Shown here in pieces: positions 29,820-38,011 of a DNA stretch of 46,452 nucleotides. The stretch is from the IMG/VR virus record IMGVR_UViG_3300002145_000035, positions 1 through 46,452 of that record; one strand, 5' to 3'. A model generated the notes under the pieces. It had not been told where the DNA came from, ran no database searches, and saw nothing but the letters and a program-made list of their open reading frames with translations. This stretch comes from a virus. Within the stretch, counting starts at the first letter, position 1. Each line of letters starts with the position of its first letter. The position numbers and the translations under genes were made by a program.

Positions 29820-30347
29820 TTATATGATGTTTTCGTTCTTGAGACGCTGGTAGATCTTTGCCGGAGCATCGATATCGCCAGGTATCTCCTCGTACGGTAG
29901 ATTTCGGGACTTGAGAAAGTCTACGAGCGCACGGTCAATTTCCAAAGCACCTGCTTCATCTTGATTACGGCCCACTGGATTATAGGGCTTGGTGCGGGTG
30001 ATCAGAAAATTGATGTTTTCATATTGATTCCAGAGCTCCATGAGCATCGGCTCGTATTTGCCGGAGAGGTAACCAGGCAGTGCGTAATGGATACCTAGGA
30101 GCAGAGGACTGTCGGTCACGACCAGAGAGATATCATGGTCCATCAACCGAGCTAGGCGGCGGTTCTGCTTCGCCGTGATGTAAAGTTGGTCATTGAGGAT
30201 GTTATGGCGACCTTCCCAGGTCATGTCCTTGGCATACTCTGTAACCAATTCTACGTTTTGGTCAGATGCCTTGAGCAGGTAGAACAGCCCGGACGCTGTA
30301 GTGGATTTCCCAGCGCCCGGACCAGCCCAGAGGTTTACGACGCGCAT
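29820..30347 (-). CDS. P-loop NTPase/kinase-like protein
   Basis: I place the start at ATG 30347, which shares a base with the TGA of the Bax-inhibitor gene; a TTG one codon earlier is also possible. The 175-residue protein has Walker A GPGAGKST near the N-terminus, LVVTDSPLLLGIHY as the Walker B strand with Asp, and FLITRTKPYNPVGRNQ as a lid-like segment. This fits small AAA_28/nicotinamide riboside kinase-like or deoxynucleoside kinase-like phage proteins. The substrate is unknown. Confidence 0.75.
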   Translation of the reverse strand: MRVVNLWAGPGAGKSTTASGLFYLLKASDQNVELVTEYAKDMTWEGRHNILNDQLYITAKQNRRLARLMDHDISLVVTDSPLLLGIHYALPGYLSGKYEPMLMELWNQYENINFLITRTKPYNPVGRNQDEAGALEIDRALVDFLKSRNLPYEEIPGDIDAPAKIYQRLKNENII

Positions 30348-31036
30348 CAATCGCGTTGTCCGAGCAAGCTCATCAGCATGTTGAACAGGTTGATGAAATT
30401 GAGGTACAAGCTCAGCGCGACGTCATAGACGCCCTTGTCTCGTTCCTCGCCACTCGTCCTTCCGTAGACTTCCTTGGCATACTGTGTGTCATACGCGGTC
30501 AGTCCAGTGAAGCTTACGACGCCGATGACACTGATAGCAAACATCAGCGCGGATGATGCAAGGAAGATGTTCACGATGGCTGCGATGATGATGCCGATCA
30601 GACCGATCATCAAGAACGATCCCATCGCCGTCAAGTCACGTTTCGTGGTATACCCGTACAAGCTCGCTGCGCCAAAAACGGCAGAGGTGATGAAAAACAC
30701 CCTTGCGATGCTCATTCCAGTGTAAACCATGAACACGCTGGCCATGAAGATGCCCATGACTGCTGCGAACGCATAGTAGAACGTTCGGATGCCGCTGAGG
30801 CTCATCTTGCCGCGGCCGGCAAACGAATACCAGAGGATCATTCCAAGCGGCGCGAACATCGCAACCCATACTAGAGGGGTTCCGAATACTGCGGCAGACA
30901 GTGCCGGTACGCTCGCTACGATCCATGCAACCAGACCCGTGATGCCGACGCCAACGGCGGTCTGATTGAAAAGGCTGAGCATGAACTGACGCATACCTTC
31001 GTCATAACTTGTAGCGGTTTGTGTTGCTGTACTCAT
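30347..31036 (-). CDS. Bax inhibitor-1/YccA-YbhL family membrane protein
   Basis: A 229-residue protein with about seven membrane segments and the family marks SLYGYTTKRDLTAMGSFL, TGLTAYDTQ and LSLYLNFINLFNMLMSLLG at the C-terminus. BI-1 proteins leak Ca2+ or H+, and bacterial YccA is an inhibitor or substrate of the FtsH protease. The gene is complete, keeps the conserved residues and shows normal composition. It may have been taken from a bacterial host. Its role in infection is unknown. Confidence 0.9.
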   Translation of the reverse strand: MSTATQTATSYDEGMRQFMLSLFNQTAVGVGITGLVAWIVASVPALSAAVFGTPLVWVAMFAPLGMILWYSFAGRGKMSLSGIRTFYYAFAAVMGIFMASVFMVYTGMSIARVFFITSAVFGAASLYGYTTKRDLTAMGSFLMIGLIGIIIAAIVNIFLASSALMFAISVIGVVSFTGLTAYDTQYAKEVYGRTSGEERDKGVYDVALSLYLNFINLFNMLMSLLGQRD

Positions 31037-31452
31037 TTTGGTTCCTTTCCATATCTCCCGTAGAGAGCATTTAGAAGCGTCTTGGGAGGTTTCATCGGTT
31101 GTACTCCGATGATTTCTTCTGCTAGTTTCTTGGGATCAAAGAGAGAAGCCATCTTTGCGTAAGGCGCGAGATAAGCATGATATGAGATCCCGAGTACGAT
31201 CATGTGTGATTCGTAATGATCCCATTGCTCACGACGAGCAAATGTCTTAAGAGTCGGATGATCCATCTGTTGGCCAAGATGCCAGCTATCTGGATCTGCT
31301 GGAAGTCCGACATCGGACGGAACGAATCTCTGTAAGATTCCAACGACTTGGTTAAAGTCGTCCCATTCCTTAGAGGTCCCCTGCTTCTCTGTTTTCGCTT
31401 CGGTAGACGTCGAACTGTCCTCCTGGGTAGCGTTTCTCGAGCTTACGGACAT
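31033..31452 (-). CDS. Conserved unknown protein (up to 139 aa), start uncertain
   Basis: The C-terminal 110 residues look like a real soluble protein (KEWDDFNQVVGILQRFVP, ESHMIVLGISYHAYLAPY, PKTLLNALYGRYGK). The first 27 residues overlap the mazG end in another frame and are low in complexity. I found no in-frame ATG, GTG or TTG after the mazG stop until residue 63, so either the 83-base overlap is real or a rare start is used. The ATGA junction with the next gene is normal. No known domain. Confidence 0.5.
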   Translation of the reverse strand: MSVSSRNATQEDSSTSTEAKTEKQGTSKEWDDFNQVVGILQRFVPSDVGLPADPDSWHLGQQMDHPTLKTFARREQWDHYESHMIVLGISYHAYLAPYAKMASLFDPKKLAEEIIGVQPMKPPKTLLNALYGRYGKEPK

Positions 31453-31774
31453 TCTCGGCGATTACCTCGTTAGGGTCAAGACCCAAGCTTCGGCAAGCAC
31501 TAATCCAATACCAGGCAATATCGCCCAGTTCTCGCTTGAGATGGAAGATAGTTTCGTCATCCAAAGGCTTACCTTGGAAACAACACTTCTTGACGATCTC
31601 ATCAAACTCGCCTCCTTCTGATGCGAGCCCGATGCCCGCAGTTAACAACAGTGCTATATTAACACTATCGTCCAGTTCTCGCAACCTCTTAATCAATGCT
31701 TCGAGATCATTTGACTCTTCAGAAGTGACGGCTTCAACGAAGTCCTTATATCGATTCAGATCTGCCTGGCTCAT
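31370..31774 (-). CDS. mazG: MazG-like nucleotide pyrophosphohydrolase
   Basis: A 134-residue all-alpha NTP-PPase: ASEGGEFDEIVKK at residues 51-63 (Glu53, Glu56, Glu59) and KRELGDIAWYW at 80-90 (Glu82, Asp85) form the metal site E-x2-E-x(n)-E-x2-D. It hydrolyses NTPs or ppGpp-like nucleotides to monophosphates. In marine T4-like phages MazG is common and thought to shift host metabolism or clear dUTP/dCTP analogues. It overlaps the GroES-like gene by four bases. Confidence 0.85.
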   Translation of the reverse strand: MSQADLNRYKDFVEAVTSEESNDLEALIKRLRELDDSVNIALLLTAGIGLASEGGEFDEIVKKCCFQGKPLDDETIFHLKRELGDIAWYWISACRSLGLDPNEVIAENVRKLEKRYPGGQFDVYRSENREAGDL

Positions 31775-32220
31775 AGTTCACCATTCATTTCTGCGATATA
31801 ACCTGGTTCACCTGGAAGGTACCGAGTTGGCTTGATGAAGCCTTCCCCAGGGTTCCTATTCTTGGCGATTAGATCTTCACCGAGTGATAGTTCTTCGGGA
31901 CACGTCCCTCCTGGCTGCATCATCAAGATGGATTGTGCTTCCACCATCCGAAGGGTGATTTCTTCACCGTCGTCGTCCACGAAATCAACTCCTCGTGTCC
32001 AACGACCGTGTTCAACAAGGACCCAATCACCTACTTGGTATTCATCCTTGTTCATCGGTCCTTTTGCGTAGACCTTGCCCCAACGAGGGCGGATACCATA
32101 ATCCTTCCCATCGTCGGAGCGTATGATAAGTCCTCCAGCAGTCTTGCGTTCACCGAAGTGCATATCTTTCACGATAACTCGGTCCTGTACCGGACGTAAT
32201 GTACCGTACTGTTTCTTCAT
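31771..32220 (-). CDS. 31: GroES-like co-chaperonin (gp31-type)
   Basis: I place the start at ATG 32220, sharing a base with the TAA of the gene upstream. The 149-residue protein has the Cpn10 layout: TLRPVQDRVIVKDMHFGERK at the start, AGGLIIRSDD (beta hairpin and mobile loop), RWGKVYAKGP and YQVGDWVLVEHGRWTRGV. It is longer than GroES (about 97 aa), as is T4 gp31, and has an extended C-terminal tail. T4 gp31 lets host GroEL fold the major capsid protein gp23, and this is the likely role. Confidence 0.8.
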   Translation of the reverse strand: MKKQYGTLRPVQDRVIVKDMHFGERKTAGGLIIRSDDGKDYGIRPRWGKVYAKGPMNKDEYQVGDWVLVEHGRWTRGVDFVDDDGEEITLRMVEAQSILMMQPGGTCPEELSLGEDLIAKNRNPGEGFIKPTRYLPGEPGYIAEMNGEL

Positions 32221-32627
32221 TATTTCCTCACGAAGTTTCCGTCGTCGTCTTCTTCCCATTCAGCTAGTTCGGATGCTGTGGGAGCATCGGCCGTTTCTGC
32301 GACAGCCGGTTCTTTCTTGCTGCGTGTACGCTTTGGCTTTTCGTCAAGGTCGGCACCTTCTGAGAGGCTTTCAACGAGTGAACCTCTTGTCTGGCGTGGC
32401 TTGGTCTCGTCAGGCACGGATCCAGCCTGTGATGCGTAATGATCATGCATGATCGCCTCACGCTTGCGGACGATCTTCCCATTCGGGCCGAGTTCATCTC
32501 CGCGTGCGTTTACGCGCTGGTTTCCTACTGCGAGCGTTAGCTCGTTCCTCTTGCGAAGCAGATCCATGTCGACCTGCTTGCCTTGCATCGTGCGATGCGT
32601 CTTGCGTCTTGCTTGTTTAAGTGGCAT
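32220..32627 (-). CDS. Conserved T4-like phage protein (135 aa), unknown
   Basis: A 135-residue protein whose beginning, MPLKQARRKTHRTMQGKQVD then LLRKRNELTLAVGN, is strongly conserved in cyanophage-type T4 relatives as I remember it. The second half is disordered with Ala, Glu, Lys and Asp and ends DDDGNFVRK. No enzymatic motif. AGGAGG lies at a good distance before ATG 32627. Beside gp31 it may be an assembly protein, but this is only context. Confidence 0.6.
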   Translation of the reverse strand: MPLKQARRKTHRTMQGKQVDMDLLRKRNELTLAVGNQRVNARGDELGPNGKIVRKREAIMHDHYASQAGSVPDETKPRQTRGSLVESLSEGADLDEKPKRTRSKKEPAVAETADAPTASELAEWEEDDDGNFVRK

Positions 32628-32651
32628 GATAATGTCCTCCTGTACCTTTAC

Positions 32652-33167
32652 TTATCTCAAGAATTCGTGCCAGTCTAGGCCATATTGAATTGGATCGATC
32701 TTATGCACACCTATGAGATATAGGATGTAGCTTGATACCGAGCTGCCTCTTCCGACACCCCAGACTATCTTTTCTTTGCGCATGAAGTCCACGAGATAGG
32801 TAAGGAACCTTAGCAGGTTTACCATGTCACGTTGTTCAAATCCTCGGTATTCATCACGGACGCGATCTCTCGCTTCGTCTGAATCACACCGATCCAAGCA
32901 GAGTTGTAGCACATCAAGATCTTGATATTGAGCTGGCATGAACCATTCTGATTGCAATGCGTGATCAAAATCTTCCACACCACAATCAAGAGGTTCGTAC
33001 ACACGGATCTTGTCTGTGCCTAGTTCTTCTGCCGATTTGTTGAATTTCTGTATTTCCTCGCATGACTCACATAGCATGTCTGCTACCGCATCAATCTTGC
33101 CTTGGTATAAGGCATCAAAGATGTCTGTGCTAGAAAAACGAGGAACACCGAACTTGTCAGTCTTCAT
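32652..33167 (-). CDS. Protein resembling a piece of bacterial Pol III alpha (DnaE)
   Basis: A 171-residue protein whose last 36 residues (GVGRGSSVSSYILYLIGV, then HKIDPIQYGLDWHEFLR) match the GRGSAAGS-YLLGIT-IDP-YGL-FERFL block at the beginning of the DnaE polymerase domain. The chain ends there, before the catalytic PDxDxDF Asp pair, so it cannot be a polymerase. The first 110 residues have no clear relative. It could be a decoy or regulator of the host replisome, or a nucleotide-binding remnant; I recall similar short proteins in T4-like marine phages. Confidence 0.55.
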   Translation of the reverse strand: MKTDKFGVPRFSSTDIFDALYQGKIDAVADMLCESCEEIQKFNKSAEELGTDKIRVYEPLDCGVEDFDHALQSEWFMPAQYQDLDVLQLCLDRCDSDEARDRVRDEYRGFEQRDMVNLLRFLTYLVDFMRKEKIVWGVGRGSSVSSYILYLIGVHKIDPIQYGLDWHEFLR

Positions 33168-33173
33168 GCTCTT

Positions 33174-33202
33174 ATTTTAGCTTATATTGATTAAATCGTC
33201 AA
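33174..33202 (-). promoter_or_regulatory. Possible sigma70 promoter before the DnaE-like gene
   Basis: TTGACG (33202-33197), 17 bases, TAAAAT (33179-33174), five of six in each box. It lies inside the last codons of the gene at 33177 and would start transcription at or beside ATG 33167, giving a leaderless mRNA. Confidence 0.5.
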
Positions 33203-33407
33203 GTCCTTCGTCGTCTTTTTCTTGCATTCTTTTGAACGCAAGTGCTTGACGACGCTTGGTTTCTTCTTCGTGGTCTTGAAGTGCTGCTAGGATCTGGGCT
33301 TGTACTTCTGGGTTACGGACCATGAAATACTTGCGCCGCAGATTTCTAGTCTTTTCGTCTAGGTCTGTATCTGATAGCTTTGATAAGTCGCCAATCAAAG
33401 GGTGCAT
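33177..33407 (-). CDS. Small conserved protein (76 aa), unknown
   Basis: A 76-residue helical protein: LSKLSDTDLDEKTRNLRRKY, then FMVRNPEVQAQILAALQDHEE and a basic/acidic tail. Similar short proteins occur in cyanophage-type T4 relatives near tail genes, as I recall. ATG 33407 shares a base with the stop of the preceding tail gene (TGATG). A tail-assembly or chaperone role is possible but unproven. Confidence 0.55.
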   Translation of the reverse strand: MHPLIGDLSKLSDTDLDEKTRNLRRKYFMVRNPEVQAQILAALQDHEEETKRRQALAFKRMQEKDDEGLDDLINIS

Positions 33408-33967
33408 CAGCTAAACATTCCAACATAGTCCATGTAGACGGTATTACCGTTGTTGAAGGTCCAAACGTCTACGATGTAACGATCAGTTGCATTCTCTACA
33501 GAGAAAGGAGAAGGAAAATCGTTTGAGTACAAGATGGTTCCGCCGCCCTCGGATGAGAATGTGAGAGTCCACATGGTAGGACCATTTGATACCAGCTCGA
33601 TCCGCATCTTCGCTAGCCTGTTTGATTCTGGCCAATCCGCGAAGTTGATGTTGATGGCGTCACCGATGGTATAGACTTGGTAATGTCCATTTAGGAAACT
33701 GACATTCACGTTGGCAATAGCTGTACCGTTGTTGAGGAATTCTTCCGTGACCTGCACGAAATTAGCATCGCTCAAATCATTTCCGGCAAAGTTATTTCCG
33801 GTGTTCAGCTTTGCAGTGTCATCCTGCAATTCTTCAATCTCAGTCTTAGCTGCTGCTAGACTGTCTTTGATGGTTGAAAAGTTGTCACGGAACCCCTGGG
33901 AGTCATTGTCCTGACCCGCTACCGGGAATTCCGCATCAATTGTTTCGCTTACGATATTGCTCGACAT
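33407..33967 (-). CDS. Tail fibre/baseplate-associated protein (186 aa)
   Basis: The protein begins with VAGQDNDSQGFRDNFSTIKDSL and a short coiled coil TEIEELQ, the N-terminal adaptor seen in phage tail fibre subunits of the cyanophage group, and continues as a beta domain (NGPTMWTLTFSSEGGGTILY, SVENATDRYIVDVWTF). It is probably a virion protein. GAGAGGAAAC before ATG 33967 and a late octamer 16 bases further support late expression. Confidence 0.65.
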   Translation of the reverse strand: MSSNIVSETIDAEFPVAGQDNDSQGFRDNFSTIKDSLAAAKTEIEELQDDTAKLNTGNNFAGNDLSDANFVQVTEEFLNNGTAIANVNVSFLNGHYQVYTIGDAININFADWPESNRLAKMRIELVSNGPTMWTLTFSSEGGGTILYSNDFPSPFSVENATDRYIVDVWTFNNGNTVYMDYVGMFS

Positions 33968-33983
33968 GTTGTTTCCTCTCTGA

Positions 33984-33991
33984 TATTTATC
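33984..33991 (-). promoter_or_regulatory. Late-type promoter octamer GATAAATA
   Basis: GATAAATA ends 16 bases before ATG 33967 with GAGAGGAAA between, so it gives a translatable leader. It is in the gap between two tail genes. Confidence 0.65.
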
Positions 33992-33992
33992 G

Positions 33993-36900
33993 TCACGCTA
34001 CGTTGTACTGATAATTCGCGAATAGGATATATTGCTCATTGGAATTACCGGTGGTGCTGTCAATGATGTATCGGTCGACATCAAAGTTGAGCGACTTGAA
34101 ATCGAATCCGTTGTTTTCTAGGTTGAGTTTGATCTGTGCTGCGCCGCCTTCAATGCAATAGCAAAGCGGCAACGCAAGCGTATAACCAATCTCTTGTATG
34201 CCACCTACCTGCGCCGTGCGCATCCATAGTGGCAAGAAGTTACGTTCCGTGTCACCAACCTCGCTTATGCGTTCTTGCATGTTGGTGATGTTGACGATAT
34301 GTCGTGTTTGGTCTCCGGTATTGCCTACTCTCACTGCATCGCTATCAGCCGTGACCGTGTTCTCTCCCTTGCGTGGACGGAACTTAAACGGCTCACGGTC
34401 TGTATAAGCGGTGACTGTTACCGGGTTACCATTCTCGTCTATGATATCCGTATCGCCAACCGTGATGATGTTGTCATCGGCTATCGTTCGATGATACAGT
34501 TGTTCGGTCGTCACACGTTCTCCATTGACGTACATCTCAGGAAGGCCGGTGTCGGTTTGGAAGACGTCCTTCTGTGTATCATATTTCATCATGTCAGCTG
34601 TGATCTTGTCTTTGTTCTTGATCTTGTAGCTCTGTCTAACAGAACCGGAGCGTGGTTGATATGGATCAATGATCTCAACATAGACGATCTCATATACGAT
34701 CTCGTTGCTACCTGGTTCTTTAGCTATAGCCGTCTTGATGTCTCCAAGCCGATACTTGCGACGCTTGTGATTCTTCGCCGCAGCGGCGACATAGTTCGCG
34801 AGTTCTTTGGTCTCGATTCCGGCGTATGCCAAGACACGTATATCCTTCTGCAATCCAAATGCTGGATCGTTTGGACGATAGATGAGCTCAGGTGGGAAGA
34901 TATCTGGATCACCTATCAGTTCGGTATATGCTTGGCGTTGGGTTAGTGGCAAGAATGGCTTGAGATATAAGTTGCTGTAGAGTAGATCATTTGGATCTAT
35001 TACTGTGATAGTGAACGTGCGAGTCGTTGCAGAGAAATTGAACCTATCTCGTGCCTCAACGGTAAATTCGTATTCACGATCAAAACTGGTATCAGCACCA
35101 TCAAAAATGGTCGTTCCGCTATCAAAGACTGTAAGTCCAAGAGCTCCAGGCTCGCCAAACTGCTTGACCTTTCCAATGATCTCGCCATCAAACACGAGTT
35201 GCAATCCTGGAGGCAAGCGCCCACTGACGAGCCTATAGAGAAGCTTTGCATTTGGCACAGAAGTCTGTGCTCGTACTCGGAACGTGCTCAAGAAGTTTGC
35301 ATTGATGGTTCCAAGGTCTGAGTCCGTAAGCCAAGTGATGGTTGATTCAACTTCACCAAGGAGTTGTACTGTGAACGTCTTGTCCTTGAATGGCTGGGTC
35401 GTTTCGTCCGTTGCACCTGTGAACACGACGACTGAGAACGAGGAGCCTTCGAAGGCTCCTATGCCAATGTTACGCCCAGCTTCTAGTGTGCGCTGTAATC
35501 CAACGTCCAGGTCAATACGATCATAGAAGTCAATTAGTCCTGCTTCTAGCGTGACTCCGACTCCTGAAGGAGCAAACAAGGACTTGATGCGAGTGTCATT
35601 CCTATTCTCAGAAGTGGAAGGGACACGCAGGATCAGTTCATTGTCATCGTTGATTTCAAATACAGCGGTTGGGAAGACGCGCAATACTGCATCGTCAAAT
35701 GATTCGCCCATCACTTCAGGAAGTCCGATGTTAGTAGGGTCAATCTCGACATCTGAGTTATCGGAGTTGTTGATTCGCCACGTCGTGTATGGTGTGATCG
35801 AGTTGACCACGTATGCTTCTGTTGAGGTGAACCGGAACGTGCTACCACGTAGCCTTACGCGCTGGCTTTCTGCAAGCGTCTCCACAAAGATGTAGGTCTG
35901 CGGGCTGTTTGCTTCTTGGTTTAAGTTGACAGGGAAAGCAGGGCTCAAGCTATCCGAAAGGGTAATCAAATCATAGTCGGTGAACGTTCCGTTAACTGAA
36001 CTGATGGTATAAGCTTCATTTTCTATCCTTACGGACCGTCCTTCCAATTCAGCCAGATCGTCTACTCCGTCATCGCCATCAGTTGGCAGCTTGGCTATCT
36101 TGAGCGTGGACTTGCCAATCAGCGTATCTTCGTATACGACACCTGTGACCGCCACTTGGTTGATGTCGCCTGTGAATCGCGTTGCCCGTACGGTAAACTT
36201 GTAAGGAATCGTGACTGCTAGTTGATATGGAACTCGTCCGTATATCTCTCCGCTGATCGTATCTAGCTGTGTTCCAGGTGGAAGCTTACTCAAGCTACCG
36301 TCATCGTTTTCTGGAACCAAGGTGTAACGTATCACACCTGCCGTCGTGCTGGTGTCAAGCGTGTCCAGGAAGATGGTTAGGTAGTTATCGGCTCTCCGGT
36401 ATCCAAGATCTGCTGGTGTGAGCCAGATTGGTGTGCGAACATATGTATTATCTGCTGTGAAGAGGCCCGTTCCGGCTTGTGTGATCGTGTTGTCGGCGCG
36501 CAAGAAATCATCGCCTACTACATAGATGCGGAATACCCGTCTTGCTGTCGTGTCGCCATCATCTACGGTCACTGCGAACTCATAGAAGCGATTCAGTTTC
36601 TTTGGCGAAAGTGTCGGAATGGCATCATCATAGAATCCAGAATCGTAAAAGAAACTATCATAGCCGCTTGCGGATAGCACACCAAAGTCATATGGATACC
36701 CGTCATAGCCATTGCTGTCAAAGTGGCCCGATCCTGCTGCACGATCAAGTGCTAGGATTGGATCAACCACTCCGGTTATCCGACCATCTGCGGATAGCGA
36801 TAGTCCCGGTGGGAGTTCTCCGTCGCCGTCTGCGATATAGTATTCTAGTTCGTCGCCTGCAGGTAAGTCTTCGTCAATGGCCTGTAACTGGAAATTAACT

Positions 36901-37259
36901 AGAGAGCTGTCAACGATGAAGTAGAGACCATTGTTTCCGATTGGAAGCAAGTCTTCTGGCGTTAGCCATATCGGAGAATCTGGGCCTGCAACCGTTATCT
37001 TGAAAGTACGATCTTCAAATAAGTTATCAGGGAGCGTGCATCGTAGCACGAAAGTTGAGATCTCATCTCGTGCTACTTGGAATGGCGTCCCTTCTATCTT
37101 GGTTCCATTCAAGCGAAGTCCGCGTGGTAATGATCCACTGATGCGGACGATGGTTGGATTGACGACTCCGTTCGCGAGCGGTAGCTCTAACGATACGGTG
37201 ACACGTTCAATCAATGTGCTGAGCGTCGAACCCGAAGGTAGGTTCCAGATGTTTGACAT
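33993..37259 (-). CDS. Large tail/baseplate protein with putative Ig (He_PIG) domains
   Basis: A 1088-residue beta-rich protein. At least four copies of the He_PIG signature LP-x-G-L-x-L-x(n)-I-x-G are visible: LPRGLRLNGTKIEG near residue 44, LPPGLSLSADGRITG near 152, LPPGTQLDTISGEIYG near 327 and LPPGLQLVFDGEIIG near 690, each followed by a F-(T/K)-(F/I)-TV strand. These Ig-like modules are common in phage fibres and may bind sugars. The C-terminal 330 residues differ and contain no repeats. It has a late octamer and GAGGGGA upstream. A structural spoke between baseplate and fibres is likely. Confidence 0.75.
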   Translation of the reverse strand: MSNIWNLPSGSTLSTLIERVTVSLELPLANGVVNPTIVRISGSLPRGLRLNGTKIEGTPFQVARDEISTFVLRCTLPDNLFEDRTFKITVAGPDSPIWLTPEDLLPIGNNGLYFIVDSSLVNFQLQAIDEDLPAGDELEYYIADGDGELPPGLSLSADGRITGVVDPILALDRAAGSGHFDSNGYDGYPYDFGVLSASGYDSFFYDSGFYDDAIPTLSPKKLNRFYEFAVTVDDGDTTARRVFRIYVVGDDFLRADNTITQAGTGLFTADNTYVRTPIWLTPADLGYRRADNYLTIFLDTLDTSTTAGVIRYTLVPENDDGSLSKLPPGTQLDTISGEIYGRVPYQLAVTIPYKFTVRATRFTGDINQVAVTGVVYEDTLIGKSTLKIAKLPTDGDDGVDDLAELEGRSVRIENEAYTISSVNGTFTDYDLITLSDSLSPAFPVNLNQEANSPQTYIFVETLAESQRVRLRGSTFRFTSTEAYVVNSITPYTTWRINNSDNSDVEIDPTNIGLPEVMGESFDDAVLRVFPTAVFEINDDNELILRVPSTSENRNDTRIKSLFAPSGVGVTLEAGLIDFYDRIDLDVGLQRTLEAGRNIGIGAFEGSSFSVVVFTGATDETTQPFKDKTFTVQLLGEVESTITWLTDSDLGTINANFLSTFRVRAQTSVPNAKLLYRLVSGRLPPGLQLVFDGEIIGKVKQFGEPGALGLTVFDSGTTIFDGADTSFDREYEFTVEARDRFNFSATTRTFTITVIDPNDLLYSNLYLKPFLPLTQRQAYTELIGDPDIFPPELIYRPNDPAFGLQKDIRVLAYAGIETKELANYVAAAAKNHKRRKYRLGDIKTAIAKEPGSNEIVYEIVYVEIIDPYQPRSGSVRQSYKIKNKDKITADMMKYDTQKDVFQTDTGLPEMYVNGERVTTEQLYHRTIADDNIITVGDTDIIDENGNPVTVTAYTDREPFKFRPRKGENTVTADSDAVRVGNTGDQTRHIVNITNMQERISEVGDTERNFLPLWMRTAQVGGIQEIGYTLALPLCYCIEGGAAQIKLNLENNGFDFKSLNFDVDRYIIDSTTGNSNEQYILFANYQYNVA

Positions 37260-37280
37260 ACTAAATCCCCTCGTATATCA

Positions 37281-37288
37281 TATTTATC
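37281..37288 (-). promoter_or_regulatory. Late-type promoter octamer GATAAATA
   Basis: The octamer lies 21 bases before ATG 37259; the leader contains GAGGGGA. It drives the 1088-residue tail gene. Confidence 0.65.
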
Positions 37289-37294
37289 CGGAGG

Positions 37295-37987
37295 TTACAA
37301 GGTGCCAAAATCGATGTTAAGTTCGTTAGGTGATACAAACGTTCCCATGTCAACATCCTGTGTGAGGATGATGTATTCGAATGCGCTTGAGATGTCTGGA
37401 AGTATCTCACCAAAGTCAAAGTCTTCGAAGTATGAATTGAGTACTCGAACGTCAATGCCATAGACGAGACCGTCCAAGGAACCTTGGAAGTTGTTCGCTT
37501 GGATTAGGTTAGCATTGGTGATATCGTTTTGATCTGCTTCTAGATCAGCACCTAGTTGCGGTGATGTATCCTCAACGAGTGAAGCAAAACCGGTGTAATC
37601 AATCGTGAGTGTGCTGCCTGAGATCGTCGTCGTGATATCAGTTCCACCGGCTATGGTGAGAGAATCACCATCTGCAAGTATGATGCTGCCGCCGTCTGCA
37701 CTGATGAGCAAATCTTGTAGTCCGCCGACTGCGCTGATCGTGAGCGCGTTATCGGTTGATGTGATGGTGATGTTATCACCTTGCACGAGGCTCTTGAACT
37801 TCAGATCGTATCCGGATTTCTGTGCGAATATTCCTGCACCAGATCCTAGGTTAGAGGCGGTGGTCTGCTCTGGCTGGCGTAGATCCAGCTCTTCGAAATT
37901 GTTGTTGACTTTACGGAAGGCTTCACGTAGATCGTCACCAGTTCCATCGTTAGCTATCAGTCCAAGATTAATGAGTTCTACGGCCAT
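37295..37987 (-). CDS. Tail fibre-type protein (230 aa) with repeated adaptor motif
   Basis: The N-terminus has NLGLIANDGTGDDLREAFRK and VNNNFEELDLR, the adaptor shared by two neighbouring genes. The rest is a beta-rich trimer-like segment (SLVQGDNITITSTDNALTIS, GGSIILADGDSLTIAGG). This is the general pattern of fibre and collar subunits in T4-like marine phages. CATAAATA and AAGGAGG stand upstream of ATG 37987. Confidence 0.7.
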   Translation of the reverse strand: MAVELINLGLIANDGTGDDLREAFRKVNNNFEELDLRQPEQTTASNLGSGAGIFAQKSGYDLKFKSLVQGDNITITSTDNALTISAVGGLQDLLISADGGSIILADGDSLTIAGGTDITTTISGSTLTIDYTGFASLVEDTSPQLGADLEADQNDITNANLIQANNFQGSLDGLVYGIDVRVLNSYFEDFDFGEILPDISSAFEYIILTQDVDMGTFVSPNELNIDFGTL

Positions 37988-38003
37988 GTTGCCCTCCTTA
38001 CTA

Positions 38004-38011
38004 TATTTATG
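38004..38011 (-). promoter_or_regulatory. Late-type promoter octamer CATAAATA
   Basis: CATAAATA ends 16 bases before ATG 37987, with AAGGAGG in between. It differs from TATAAATA only in the first base. Confidence 0.6.

Noticed and set aside
34275-34946. 223-codon open frame on the plus strand inside the 1088-residue tail gene
   Set aside because: Antisense to a continuous beta-rich tail protein with He_PIG repeats; no start signals.
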